DNA of 7,921 bases from NCBI GenBank assembly GCA_910588865.1, contig CAJUSJ010000126.1, positions 1 through 7,921 on the forward strand, read 5' to 3'. Shown here piece after piece: positions 1 to 5,932 of this stretch. The notes beneath the pieces were generated by a model. That model had not been told where the DNA came from. It saw only the letters and a list, made by a program, of their open reading frames with translations, and made no database searches. Position numbers and translations under genes: made by a program. The stretch is from an uncultured Lachnospiraceae bacterium (GTDB taxonomy: Bacteria > Bacillota > Clostridia > Lachnospirales > Lachnospiraceae). Position 1 is the stretch's first letter, and each line of letters begins with the position of its first letter.

Positions 1-54
1 TAGAGCATGCGGCTGTTAACCGCAGTGTCGTTGGTTCGAGTCCAACTCAGGGAG
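1..54 (+). tRNA. tRNA-Asn (GTT), 5' end cut off by window edge
   Basis: The 3' two-thirds of a tRNA are visible. The anticodon stem is TGCGG/CCGCA (8-12 with 20-24), around the 7-nt loop CTGTTAA with anticodon GTT at 15-17, which reads Asn codons. A 5-nt variable region follows (25-29). The T arm is GTTGG/CCAAC with loop TTCGAGT (30-46). The 3' acceptor strand is TCAGGGA (47-53) and the discriminator base is G54. CCA is not encoded. The D arm and 5' acceptor strand lie outside the window. A terminator begins 13 nt later, so this is the last gene of its transcript. It converges with the ribosomal protein operon. Confidence 0.95.
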
Positions 55-66
55 GGATTTGAAAAG

Positions 67-97
67 TCCGTGAATATATGTGTTCACGGATTTTTTT
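67..97 (+). terminator. Intrinsic terminator after tRNA-Asn
   Basis: A perfect 8-bp stem TCCGTGAA/TTCACGGA (67-74 with 83-90) has an 8-nt loop and is followed by seven T residues (91-97). The stem can extend with A-T pairs into the tail. On the minus strand the hairpin is followed by only four T residues (complement of 62-65). It could therefore also act as a weak terminator for rplT readthrough, which has no better T-tailed hairpin of its own. Confidence 0.9.
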
Positions 98-98
98 A

Positions 99-161
99 TG
101 TACACGGGGAGGCTATGGCCGCTAAAGCGCCGCCGGGGCAGGCAGGACAGCGGCCATAGCC
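99..161 (+). repeat. Dispersed hairpin element, copy A
   Basis: TGTACAC (99-105) begins 1 nt after the T-tract of the tRNA-Asn terminator, and TATGGCCGCTAAAGCG follows (114-129). Both blocks recur in the same order on the minus strand at 1797-1761 (copy B). In copy A the segment 111-123 (GGCTATGGCCGCT) is repeated inverted at 149-161, giving a perfect 13-bp stem around a 25-nt GC-rich loop. There is no T-tract after it, so it is not an ordinary terminator. No open reading frame with a ribosome binding site is present. The similarity of the two copies is visible directly. That they belong to a larger repeat family is inference. Confidence 0.6.
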
Positions 162-243
162 CCTGCCTTGCATATACATAAATGGAGGAGCCGACTCCTT
201 AAGAGCCTCTCCCCCTCTGCTTCTTGCCAATCCTATAATCCTA

Positions 244-600
244 TTAAGCAATCTTCTCCTTTGCCAGAGCCGCAAGCTTAGCGAAGCCCTCCGCGTCGTT
301 GATCGCCATATCGGACAGTACCTTTCTGTTCATCTCCACGCCTGCCAGTTTTAAGCCGTACATAAACTTGCTGTAGGACAGACCGTTGATGCGGGCCGCG
401 GCGTTGATACGGGCGATCCAAAGCTGTCTGAACTGTCTCTTTCTCTGCTTTCTGCCCGCATAGGAGCTGGCCAGCGCTCTCATAACGGACTGCTTCGCGA
501 TCCTGTACTGTTTGGAGCGGGCGCCTCTGTAGCCCTTGGCCATCTTTAATACTTTGTTATGTCTTCTTCTGGCGTTCATACCGCCTTTTACTCTTGCCAT
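244..600 (-). CDS. rplT: 50S ribosomal protein L20
   Basis: The 118-aa product is full length for L20. It has the very basic N terminus MARVKGGMNARRRHNKVLKMAKGY and the conserved run RQLWIARINAAAR at about 59-71. L20 binds 23S rRNA early in assembly of the large subunit; the long basic N-terminal extension penetrates the rRNA and the globular C-terminal half sits on the surface. The start is set by AAGGAGG, 9 nt before the ATG. It is the last gene of infC-rpmI-rplT, 32 nt after rpmI. In Bacillus and E. coli L20 is also the autoregulator of this operon, through a transcript segment that mimics its rRNA site. The leader at 1631-1377 is the probable target here, which is inference from the family. 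Confidence 0.98.
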   Translation of the reverse strand: MARVKGGMNARRRHNKVLKMAKGYRGARSKQYRIAKQSVMRALASSYAGRKQRKRQFRQLWIARINAAARINGLSYSKFMYGLKLAGVEMNRKVLSDMAINDAEGFAKLAALAKEKIA

Positions 601-632
601 GGATTTCTTCCTCCTTCTAAATTAGCGAAATC

Positions 633-830
633 TTATAAGTATGGTAAAATCTTCTTCATTACTCTCGCGTTGGTCGCGTCAGTAACGATATCTTTTCTAA
701 GATTTCTTTTTCTCTTGGAAGACTTCTTAGTCAAGATGTGAGATTTGTAAGCTTTATTTCTTACTAATTTTCCCGTTCCGGTTTTTTTGAAGCGCTTTGC
801 GGCTGCTCTGTTTGTCTTCATTTTAGGCAT
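633..830 (-). CDS. rpmI: 50S ribosomal protein L35
   Basis: The 65-aa basic protein begins MPKMKTNRAAAKRFKKTGTGK and has the L35 hallmark pattern HILTKKSSKRKRNLRK at about 31-46. Its length is standard for the family. L35 is a small structural protein of the large ribosomal subunit. The ATG is preceded by AAGGAGG at an 8-nt distance. It is the middle gene of the operon, 39 nt after infC and 32 nt before rplT. No separate promoter or terminator is seen between the genes, so expression should follow the infC leader. Confidence 0.98.
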   Translation of the reverse strand: MPKMKTNRAAAKRFKKTGTGKLVRNKAYKSHILTKKSSKRKRNLRKDIVTDATNARVMKKILPYL

Positions 831-869
831 TGTTGCTTCCTCCTTAAATAGTTGTTGTCGCTTTCTATT

Positions 870-1376
870 TTAACGTTTTGCAGTTAAAAACATCACCATG
901 CTTCTTCCTTCCACTTTAGACGGCTTGTCAATCACCGCGATATCAGACAATGCCTGGGCAAAATCGTCCAGAATATATCTTGACTTTGACATGTGTGCCA
1001 TCTCACGACCCCGAAAGCGCAGCGTTACCTTAACCTTATCACCTTTTTCCAGGAACCTGCGGGCCGCGCTGGTCTTGGTGTTCAGGTCATTGGTGTCAAT
1101 GTTGGGAGACAAACGAACTTCTTTTATCTCGATCACTTTCTGCTTCTTCTTGGCTTCCTTCTCTTTTCTCGCCAGCTCATAACGGTACTTGCCGTAATCG
1201 ATAATCTTGCATACCGGCGGCTTTGCCGTGGGAGCGATCTTTACCAGATCCAAATCGGCTTCTCTGGCAAGCTGCAGAGCCTCTCTGGAAGACATAATGC
1301 CTAACTGCTCTCCGTCTTCCCCGATCAGCCGGACTTCCTTATCCCTGATCTGTTCGTTAATCATTAACTCGCTAAT
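870..1376 (-). CDS. infC: Translation initiation factor IF-3, AUU start
   Basis: IF-3 binds the 30S subunit, keeps it apart from 50S and checks start-codon/initiator-tRNA pairing. The 168-aa product has the N-terminal domain (motif INEQIRDKEVRLIGEDGEQLG near 6-26, then PTAKPPVCKIIDYGKYRYE), a charged linker (RKEKEAKKKQK) and the C-terminal domain (KEVRLSPNIDTNDL to the end). Start choice: the upstream in-frame ATG at 1418 would add a 14-residue, non-conserved extension and has no good ribosome binding site. The next ATG (1364) is 21 nt from the Shine-Dalgarno. GGAGGTG (1390-1384) is ideally spaced, 7 nt, from the ATT at 1376, giving (f)Met-Ser-Glu-Leu-Met-Ile-Asn-Glu. AUU starts are known for infC of E. 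coli and Bacillus species, where IF-3 itself discriminates against this codon and so represses its own synthesis. Confidence 0.95.
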   Translation of the reverse strand: MSELMINEQIRDKEVRLIGEDGEQLGIMSSREALQLAREADLDLVKIAPTAKPPVCKIIDYGKYRYELARKEKEAKKKQKVIEIKEVRLSPNIDTNDLNTKTSAARRFLEKGDKVKVTLRFRGREMAHMSKSRYILDDFAQALSDIAVIDKPSKVEGRSMVMFLTAKR

Positions 1377-1383
1377 TGTCGTG

Positions 1384-1390
1384 CACCTCC
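1384..1390 (-). promoter_or_regulatory. Shine-Dalgarno that fixes the AUU start of infC
   Basis: GGAGGTG is followed by 7 nt and then ATT (1376-1374). No ATG or GTG lies at a usable distance. The ATG at 1364 is too far downstream, and the ATG at 1418 lies upstream of the site itself. This spacing is the main reason to annotate the non-canonical start. Confidence 0.85.
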
Positions 1391-1489
1391 ATATGTGATG
1401 TGTTGTGGGAATCTGCATATTCTTCGGGTCCCCATGTCCCCTCCGGGCTTCTATCCTGTAAAAATATTTTAAGAATTTTTCCCGGACAC

Positions 1490-1519
1490 AAAAAAACAGA
1501 TAGAAAAATATCCTATCCG
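1490..1519 (-). terminator. Attenuator terminator in infC leader
   Basis: On the minus strand CGGATAG (1519-1513) pairs with CTATCTG (1503-1497), with one G-T wobble, around a 9-nt loop, and is followed directly by seven T residues (1496-1490). The left arm shares seven bases with the long-range helix formed by TATCCGCC at 1602-1595. Because it lies inside a leader about 114 nt before the start codon, it is a regulatory rather than an end-of-operon terminator. Confidence 0.8.
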
Positions 1520-1637
1520 CCCGTCATAAAACACAGCACTCCCTTGCTATGTATCTCAACTATGAACCCGGGTCACTTGCTCGTGCCGAGGTGAGGCGGA
1601 TAACCTGCTTTCCTGTTGGCTGTTTTCAGCCTTAAAC

Positions 1638-1666
1638 ATATTACTACACTTCGGGAGATTTGTCAA
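1638..1666 (-). promoter_or_regulatory. Sigma-A promoter of infC-rpmI-rplT
   Basis: The -35 box TTGACA (1666-1661) is perfect. A 17-nt spacer and the -10 box TAATAT (1643-1638) follow. The expected start is near the G at 1631, which begins the 5'-terminal hairpin of the leader. An A-rich run lies just upstream (1676-1671). A near-consensus promoter fits a highly expressed operon that is throttled downstream by attenuation. Confidence 0.9.
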
Positions 1667-1693
1667 ATACTTTTTTATCTGAACTCGCGAATC

Positions 1694-1725
1694 GTTACTG
1701 TTCGCAGGTGCCCTGTGAACGTAAC
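1694..1725. repeat. Long bulged hairpin upstream of infC promoter
   Basis: On the plus strand the arms are GTTAC-(T)-GTTC-G-CAGG and CCTG-T-GAAC-GTAAC around the 3-nt loop TGC. That is 14 paired positions including one G-T, with a single bulged T at 1699. No T-tract follows on either strand and no reading frame covers it. It lies 28 nt upstream of the infC -35 box and 32 nt from the edge of repeat copy B at 1755. It may be part of the same inserted material or an independent palindromic element. Confidence 0.55.
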
Positions 1726-1754
1726 AGCATATGCCCATTTAAAATCGCCCGGGG

Positions 1755-1797
1755 CGAGGCCGCTTTAGCGGCCATATTCCTCTCCGCCCGGTGTACA
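1755..1797 (-). repeat. Dispersed hairpin element, copy B
   Basis: On the minus strand TGTACAC (1797-1791) begins 1 nt after the T-tract of the terminator of the secreted-protein gene. TATGGCCGCTAAAGCG (1776-1761) follows, as in copy A at 99-129; the middle parts differ by a few inserted bases. In this copy the core is itself a palindrome: GGCCGCT and AGCGGCC pair (1758-1764 with 1767-1773), with flanking CCGGG/CGCCCGG partly complementary. It lies in the 215-nt gap between the secreted-protein gene and the infC promoter. Confidence 0.6.
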
Positions 1798-1798
1798 C

Positions 1799-1840
1799 AA
1801 AAAGGGGCGCGCCGCCCAGGTTTCCCATAGGCAGCGCCCC
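1799..1840 (-). terminator. Terminator of the secreted-protein gene
   Basis: On the minus strand GGGGCGC (1840-1834) pairs with GCGCCCC (1810-1804). GCC/GGC pairs inside it after one bulged base (1813-1811 with 1832-1830), and five T residues follow (1803-1799). It lies 41 nt after the TAA of the 528-aa gene. The plus-strand side also has T-rich sequence (1842-1855), but no plus-strand gene enters it. Confidence 0.8.
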
Positions 1841-1881
1841 CTCTTTTAGTTTTTGTTTCTGTAATTCCGGTTCTGGACCGC

Positions 1882-3468
1882 TTACTGGATCCAGGCTCCG
1901 TTGGCATCTACCTGATAGCCGTCCGGAGTTGTCTCGGAAACATACATGGAACCGAATGGTCTAGCGGCACCATTGGTGTATACCCATGCGCCGTTTGTGC
2001 CATCATAAGTGTATGTAGCCTCGGTTGCTGTCTCAGACAGATAGTAGGACTTGCCGTTCACCTCAACCCAGCCAGTTGCCATAGCGCCTGACGCGGTTAA
2101 GTAATACCACTTGCCATCCACGCTGTCCAGATGCCATCCTGTCTGCATATCGCAGTTTACAAGGTCAAGATAATACCACTGACCATTGATCAGCTGCCAG
2201 CCTGTCACGGCATAGCCGCTCTCATTGAAGTAATACCACTTGCCGTTGATCAGCTCCCACTTGTTAGCGGCATAGCCACCATTGGTGTACTGGAACCACC
2301 AGCCAGTAGCATCCTGATGCCAGGTTCCGCTTACAGCAGTGTTTCTGGAAGAACCGCCGCTGCTGCCGCCTCTGGATGGGGTAGATGGTCTGCTTGGCTC
2401 ATCTGGGGTAGTCGGCTCATCCTTGTGGCTGAGTGTCATCTTAAATGGGCTGAAGGATGTGGTACTGATCACTGTGGTAGCCTCATCGTTCGCCCTGGTG
2501 ATCTGGCTGTCGCCCAGAGGCTGCCAGCTGATGTCTTCGCCTTCAACTTTGCCATGCTCAATTGCGGCGTTGTTATCTTCCTCGTCTATATTCTTTACAG
2601 GAAGATTTACAGTGACATGGATCGGTGCCTCATTTGCGGACAGATCCACATTCTCGTCGTTCTCGTCTACAAGAGCGATGTCATACTGCAGCTTTTTGAC
2701 AACAACTTTTACGATGGGATGGCCATTTTCGTCGCGCAACAACTCTCCGTTTTCATCGTACAGCAGCTTAGCCTCTGTCGCTGTCGCGGCCGCCTTCTCA
2801 ACTTTCAGAACGACTTTTTCCGGATCTACGCCCTCTGGGAAAGTAACATTCTCAAGGCCGCTGATATTTTCCTTAGCGATTTCTCCAGGAAGATCTCTCA
2901 TCGCGCTTTCGATCTCTTCCATCTGTTCCTTTACCCGTTCCACAACCGCGGCGCGGTCCTCGTCAGACAGGTCTTTCAACACATCGTCCATGACCGGGGC
3001 TTTTGTTAATTCCTTATCAGCCACGATTGGTGCCACTTCAACTGTACAGCTAACTTTCATATTACTTCCCGGTATAGTCGCCACTACTTTAGTGGTTCCC
3101 GGACCTACTGGCACTACGGTTACGGTTTTTCCTACAGCCTCGCCTTCAATCTTGGCAACCTCTTCGTCATCCACAGTCCAGTGAACATTGTCCACTGTAG
3201 CATCCGCGTTGTTCACAGAAGCCAGAAGCGCGTCCGCGTTAGAAGCGGTAGCAAGCTTTAAAGCGCTGAGGGTCTGGCCTTCACCGCCTACCTCCAAATT
3301 CAGTGTTTCTTTGTCCAATATAATATTGGTCACATACACACGACTTTCTTCCGCCTCCGCTGTCCTGCTATTAACCGCGGCCAGGGAAGTGAATGCTGAA
3401 CTTGTCAGCACCATTGACGCTGCCAGCAATGCCGCCACACGCCGCATTACCGTCTTTTTCTTACCCAT
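1882..3468 (-). CDS. Secreted cell-wall-binding repeat protein with Ig-like domain
   Basis: The 528-aa exported protein is not a recognised named protein. Residues 1-31 are a signal peptide: basic MGKKKTVMRR, a hydrophobic core, and a likely cut near SLAA/VNS. Residues 43-147 look like a bacterial Ig-like (Big_2-type) beta-sandwich, with the pattern ILDKETLNLEVGG, WTVDDEEVAKI, GPGTTKVVATIPG, CTVEV. Residues 150-205 are acidic and helical. Residues 206-345 form a second beta-rich region (YDIALVDEN, HVTVNLPV) that ends TTSFSPFKMT, as in many Firmicute surface proteins. Residues 351-380 are a Pro/Thr/Ser/Gly linker. Residues 381 to the end are about six glucan/choline-type cell-wall repeats (WELINGKWYYF, WQLINGQWYYL, DGKWYYL, VNGKSYYL), which probably hold it on the surface non-covalently. 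No LPXTG and no catalytic motif are visible. AAGGAG lies 10 nt before the ATG. It has its own promoter and terminator. The role is probably adhesion or wall structure, which is inference. Confidence 0.85.
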   Translation of the reverse strand: MGKKKTVMRRVAALLAASMVLTSSAFTSLAAVNSRTAEAEESRVYVTNIILDKETLNLEVGGEGQTLSALKLATASNADALLASVNNADATVDNVHWTVDDEEVAKIEGEAVGKTVTVVPVGPGTTKVVATIPGSNMKVSCTVEVAPIVADKELTKAPVMDDVLKDLSDEDRAAVVERVKEQMEEIESAMRDLPGEIAKENISGLENVTFPEGVDPEKVVLKVEKAAATATEAKLLYDENGELLRDENGHPIVKVVVKKLQYDIALVDENDENVDLSANEAPIHVTVNLPVKNIDEEDNNAAIEHGKVEGEDISWQPLGDSQITRANDEATTVISTTSFSPFKMTLSHKDEPTTPDEPSRPSTPSRGGSSGGSSRNTAVSGTWHQDATGWWFQYTNGGYAANKWELINGKWYYFNESGYAVTGWQLINGQWYYLDLVNCDMQTGWHLDSVDGKWYYLTASGAMATGWVEVNGKSYYLSETATEATYTYDGTNGAWVYTNGAARPFGSMYVSETTPDGYQVDANGAWIQ

Positions 3469-3522
3469 AGCTTTTTCTCTCCTTTCTCCTCCACGAATGG
3501 AATGAATTTTATAACCTAGGAG

Positions 3523-3551
3523 ATTATATCACCTTTATCCACGATTTTCAA
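3523..3551 (-). promoter_or_regulatory. Sigma-A promoter of the secreted-protein gene
   Basis: The -35 box is TTGAAA (3551-3546). A 17-nt spacer and the -10 box TATAAT (3528-3523) follow. The expected start is near 3516, giving a ~48-nt leader with the ribosome binding site AAGGAG. It lies after the terminator of the upstream regulator gene, so the gene is transcribed independently of the two-component operon. Confidence 0.85.
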
Positions 3552-3620
3552 GTTCCCGGCCATACAGTTTTTTTCACAAAATCATATCTTGGTATTTCCT
3601 TTTCTCAAAGCAGATTATAC

Positions 3621-3649
3621 AAAAAAAGGCCTGCTTTTTAAGGCAGGTC
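3621..3649 (-). terminator. Terminator of the sensor-regulator operon
   Basis: On the minus strand CTGCCTGC-type arms pair (3649-3643 with 3634-3628, seven pairs including one G-T) around an 8-nt loop, followed by seven T residues (3627-3621). It begins 4 nt after the stop codon of the response regulator gene and marks the end of the operon. Confidence 0.9.
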
Positions 3650-3653
3650 CTGA

Positions 3654-4295
3654 TCAATCCATATGATTTTTTACCGTGAAAACAGCAAGCTGTGTCCGGT
3701 CTTTAAGCTTTAATTTGTCCAGGAGACGGGAAATATTGTTGCGCACAGTGCCCTCAGCCAGGAACAGCTCAGTGGCGATCTCCTTATTGTCCATGCCCCG
3801 GGCCACACATCTCATAATGTCCCGCTCCCTGGGAGTCACCAGGCCATCGGGAAGATCCTGCCCCTTTCTATCTCCGGCTTTTGCCACCTGGCGACGGATC
3901 CCCTCAAAGACTCCCCCGCCAAAGACCTGGATCCCAGCGCAGACCGCTTTCACTGACTGGACAAGTTTCTCGTCCTCCATCTCTTTTAAGATATAGCCGT
4001 CAGCCCCGCTTTTGATGGCCTCCCTCACCGTCTCCTCGTCATCAAAGGTGGTCAGCACCAGGATCTTTACCTGGGGAAACGCTTTCTTGATAGCAGCGGT
4101 TCCCCATCTTCCGTCATATTCCGGCATCCGCATATCCATCAGCACTACCTGGGGAGCCTGCTCTTTACAGAGTTCAAGGGCCTCTTTCCCGTTTGCCGCC
4201 AATCCTGTTACCTGGATCTGGGGATCCTGACTCAATATGGCCTTAAGGCCCAGTCTCAGTATCTGGATGTCATCCGCGATCACCACACGGATCAT
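3654..4295 (-). CDS. NarL/LuxR-family response regulator
   Basis: This 213-aa two-component regulator has a receiver domain at about 1-120. The acidic pair is D8/D9, the phosphorylation site is D54 (VVLMDMRMP), T82 is the switch residue and K104 the invariant lysine. A linker of about 30 residues leads to a LuxR-type helix-turn-helix at about 149-205 (TPRERDIMRCVARGMDNKEIATELFLAEGTVRNNISRLLDKL). Phosphorylation would allow dimer binding to target promoters. The start ATG overlaps the kinase stop codon (ATGA, 4 bp), implying translational coupling and a dedicated partnership with the upstream kinase. The gene ends the operon at a strong terminator. The targets cannot be read from the window. 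The family resembles LiaR/DesR/YxjL-type regulators of envelope or membrane responses, but that is only a class resemblance. Confidence 0.95.
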   Translation of the reverse strand: MIRVVIADDIQILRLGLKAILSQDPQIQVTGLAANGKEALELCKEQAPQVVLMDMRMPEYDGRWGTAAIKKAFPQVKILVLTTFDDEETVREAIKSGADGYILKEMEDEKLVQSVKAVCAGIQVFGGGVFEGIRRQVAKAGDRKGQDLPDGLVTPRERDIMRCVARGMDNKEIATELFLAEGTVRNNISRLLDKLKLKDRTQLAVFTVKNHMD

Positions 4296-5911
4296 AATTG
4301 CTCCTCCTTCTGTCTCACCGGAAGCCGGATAAAGGTCTGGAATCCCTCCCCTTCCGATGACAGGAAACGGGCTTCTCCTCCGGCCTTTGACACTCTCTCC
4401 CGGATTCCCTGAAGGCCATGACTCTCCTTTATGGAAGAACAGCCCCGGCCATTGTCAAATATATACAGGCTTACATCCTCTTCCTCAAATTTAACGATCA
4501 CATCCATGTGGGAGGCTCCGGCGTATTTCAGGCTGTTGGTAATAGCTTCCCTGAGACACTGATAGACAGTTGCTGACAGGCAAGAGTATTTTGGGCCGTC
4601 TTCCCCCTGAATCTCCACCTCCACCTCCATCTCCCTCACACTGGAGGCCAGCTGGAAAACTCCCTGGGTCACCAGCTCCCACTCCGTCCCCTGGCGCAGA
4701 TGATTGATGGACCACCGAAGCTCCCGTATCCCCCCTGACACCAGCTCCCGGGCCTGACCAAGATACTCCTCTACCTGAGGATCCAGGCCTTTCTGCTTCG
4801 TTTCCTCCATATAAGAGATATGGATCAGCTTTAACAAGGAGTTAAGCATGGTCAGGGTATGTCCGGTGGTGTCGTGGACTTCCTGGGCGATCCGGTTTCT
4901 CTCCCGCTCCATGGCCAGCCGCCGCTGTGACACTGCCAGCTCCCGGCTCTGTCTCAGACGCTCATAATACTCACTGATATCCGTGGCCACCAATATCCTG
5001 GCCCCTGGTCGGCCCCACAGGTCATGGCGTCGCAGACGCAGGGTTTTTCCATCTGAGATCTGGAAAACCGTCTCATTTTTTTCCGGATCCTCTGCCCGGA
5101 ATCGTTCCATCACAATCCCTGACTCATCTCCCCTTCTCACCTGCATCCACCTGGAAGCCACCTCATTGCAGTAGGTGATCCTGCCCCGCTTGTTGCAGAT
5201 CACAATGCCCTCCGCGATGGAAGCGAAGATCTGCCTTGAGGCCGCCACATCCACATCCAGAAAATCATATCGGAACACAGCCATAAGCATGAGAAAACTG
5301 GACAGGGCAAACACTGGCGGCGTCAGATCAAAGCCGGCATTTACCGCCCCGGACAGGTAGAGCATGTTAAAACCCAAAGGAACCGCCGCCGCCAGAAGGA
5401 TCACCGCCACATGGACCGGGGGAACCTGCTTTTTCCGAAAACCGGACAGAACCGCCGCCATTCCCCCGAGAACACAGATATAAGTATATGTCATGTGAAA
5501 ATAGAACACAGGGCCGTAGATCACCTCCGCCAGTTCAAACCGCCGGTAAAACAGGTGGTGCAGCTCATTGGTCAGAAACATGACATAGTCAAAGGCAGCA
5601 ATGCCGTACAGTCCAAAACAACTGCCCCGCCCAATCTTCCTGCCGCAATAGAGCAGGGAGAACGTAAGCCACGAAGGGCCAATGAGGCTGATCCCTATGT
5701 AGGAAATCCCATAGAGCAGATATTTTATTTCTCTGCTCATGGGAAATACCAGGAACAGCTGAGGCGCACACCAGATGATGATCAGGGCCTGACAGAGTAT
5801 CAGAGCCCTGGTAACCCTGTTTTGATCCGCTCGAAGGATCAGCCAGCCAGAAGCGCAGCCGCAGAAGCCTATGGCCGCCAGGTACGCGAATTGCAGGAAA
5901 ACCACAGTCAT
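4292..5911 (-). CDS. 7TM-PAS sensor histidine kinase (HisKA_3 type)
   Basis: The 539-aa membrane sensor kinase probably phosphorylates the regulator encoded directly downstream. Seven hydrophobic segments lie between about 5 and 213, like the HisKA_7TM sensor region. A PAS-like domain follows at about 226-315 (IFASIAEGIVICNKRGRITYCNEVASRWM). The dimerisation domain carries H346 in ERNRIAQEVHDTTGHTLT, typical of HisKA_3. The HATPase domain runs from about 445 to the end, with N box CLREAITNSLKYAG (E455, N459), G1 box DNGRG (486-490) and HGLQGIRERV (499-507); all key residues are intact. Start: the frame stays open upstream for 120 more codons, but those run antisense to nothing conserved and overlap the preceding gene. 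The ATG at 5911 has GGGAGG 8 nt upstream and starts right before the first membrane segment. It follows the large membrane protein gene by 104 nt and overlaps the regulator by 4 bp. Confidence 0.93.
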   Translation of the reverse strand: MTVVFLQFAYLAAIGFCGCASGWLILRADQNRVTRALILCQALIIIWCAPQLFLVFPMSREIKYLLYGISYIGISLIGPSWLTFSLLYCGRKIGRGSCFGLYGIAAFDYVMFLTNELHHLFYRRFELAEVIYGPVFYFHMTYTYICVLGGMAAVLSGFRKKQVPPVHVAVILLAAAVPLGFNMLYLSGAVNAGFDLTPPVFALSSFLMLMAVFRYDFLDVDVAASRQIFASIAEGIVICNKRGRITYCNEVASRWMQVRRGDESGIVMERFRAEDPEKNETVFQISDGKTLRLRRHDLWGRPGARILVATDISEYYERLRQSRELAVSQRRLAMERERNRIAQEVHDTTGHTLTMLNSLLKLIHISYMEETKQKGLDPQVEEYLGQARELVSGGIRELRWSINHLRQGTEWELVTQGVFQLASSVREMEVEVEIQGEDGPKYSCLSATVYQCLREAITNSLKYAGASHMDVIVKFEEEDVSLYIFDNGRGCSSIKESHGLQGIRERVSKAGGEARFLSSEGEGFQTFIRLPVRQKEEQL

Positions 5912-5932
5912 GATCCATCCTCCCAGTACAAT

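Larger units (their letters stand above)
1377..1631 (-). ncRNA. infC operon attenuator leader (probable L20-type leader)
   Basis: This is a roughly 255-nt untranslated leader between the promoter and the IF-3 start. In transcript order it shows five structures. (1) A 5'-terminal hairpin GGCTG-AAAA-CAGCC (1631-1618) falls right at the predicted start of transcription. (2) TATCCGCC (1602-1595) is complementary to GGCGGATA (1521-1514). (3) Inside that helix is TCAC-CTCG-GCA-CGAG-CAA-GTGA (1594-1573), a hairpin with a CAA bulge. (4) A second arm TCATA/TATGA (1565-1561 with 1528-1524) is capped by CATAGCA/TGCTGTG (1551-1545 with 1538-1532). Together these make a three-way junction. (5) The 3' strand of the closing helix is also the 5' strand of the terminator at 1519-1497, so the two folds exclude each other. 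A further stem TCCGGG/CCCGGA (1486-1481 with 1447-1442) lies between the terminator and the start codon. L20 control by premature termination is established for the Bacillus operon. Its application here, and which fold L20 favours, are inference. Confidence 0.75.

Noticed and set aside
1377..1631. T-box riboswitch in the infC leader
   Set aside because: No T-box core (AGGGTGGNACCGCG-like) or specifier-loop arrangement is present; the attenuator explains the leader.
1556..1907. Short minus-strand frames of 60 and 70 codons in the infC leader and upstream gap
   Set aside because: They run through the promoter, the hairpin and the terminator, lack ribosome binding sites and have arbitrary composition.
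1885..2328. Direct DNA repeats (TGATCAGCT, GGCATAGCC and similar) as a possible repeat array
   Set aside because: They follow codon-level repetition of the roughly 20-residue WYY cell-wall repeats within the coding sequence; spacing and sequence are not CRISPR-like.
2131..3184. Long plus-strand open frames (292 and 281 codons) opposite the secreted-protein gene
   Set aside because: They are antisense shadows of a gene with clear signal peptide, domains and repeats; no ribosome binding site or recognisable protein pattern.
3614..3619. TATAAT on the minus strand just after the regulator terminator
   Set aside because: At 17 nt upstream the only -35 candidate is CTTAAA, which lies inside the terminator loop; the TTGAAA-17-TATAAT promoter at 3551-3523 is far better.
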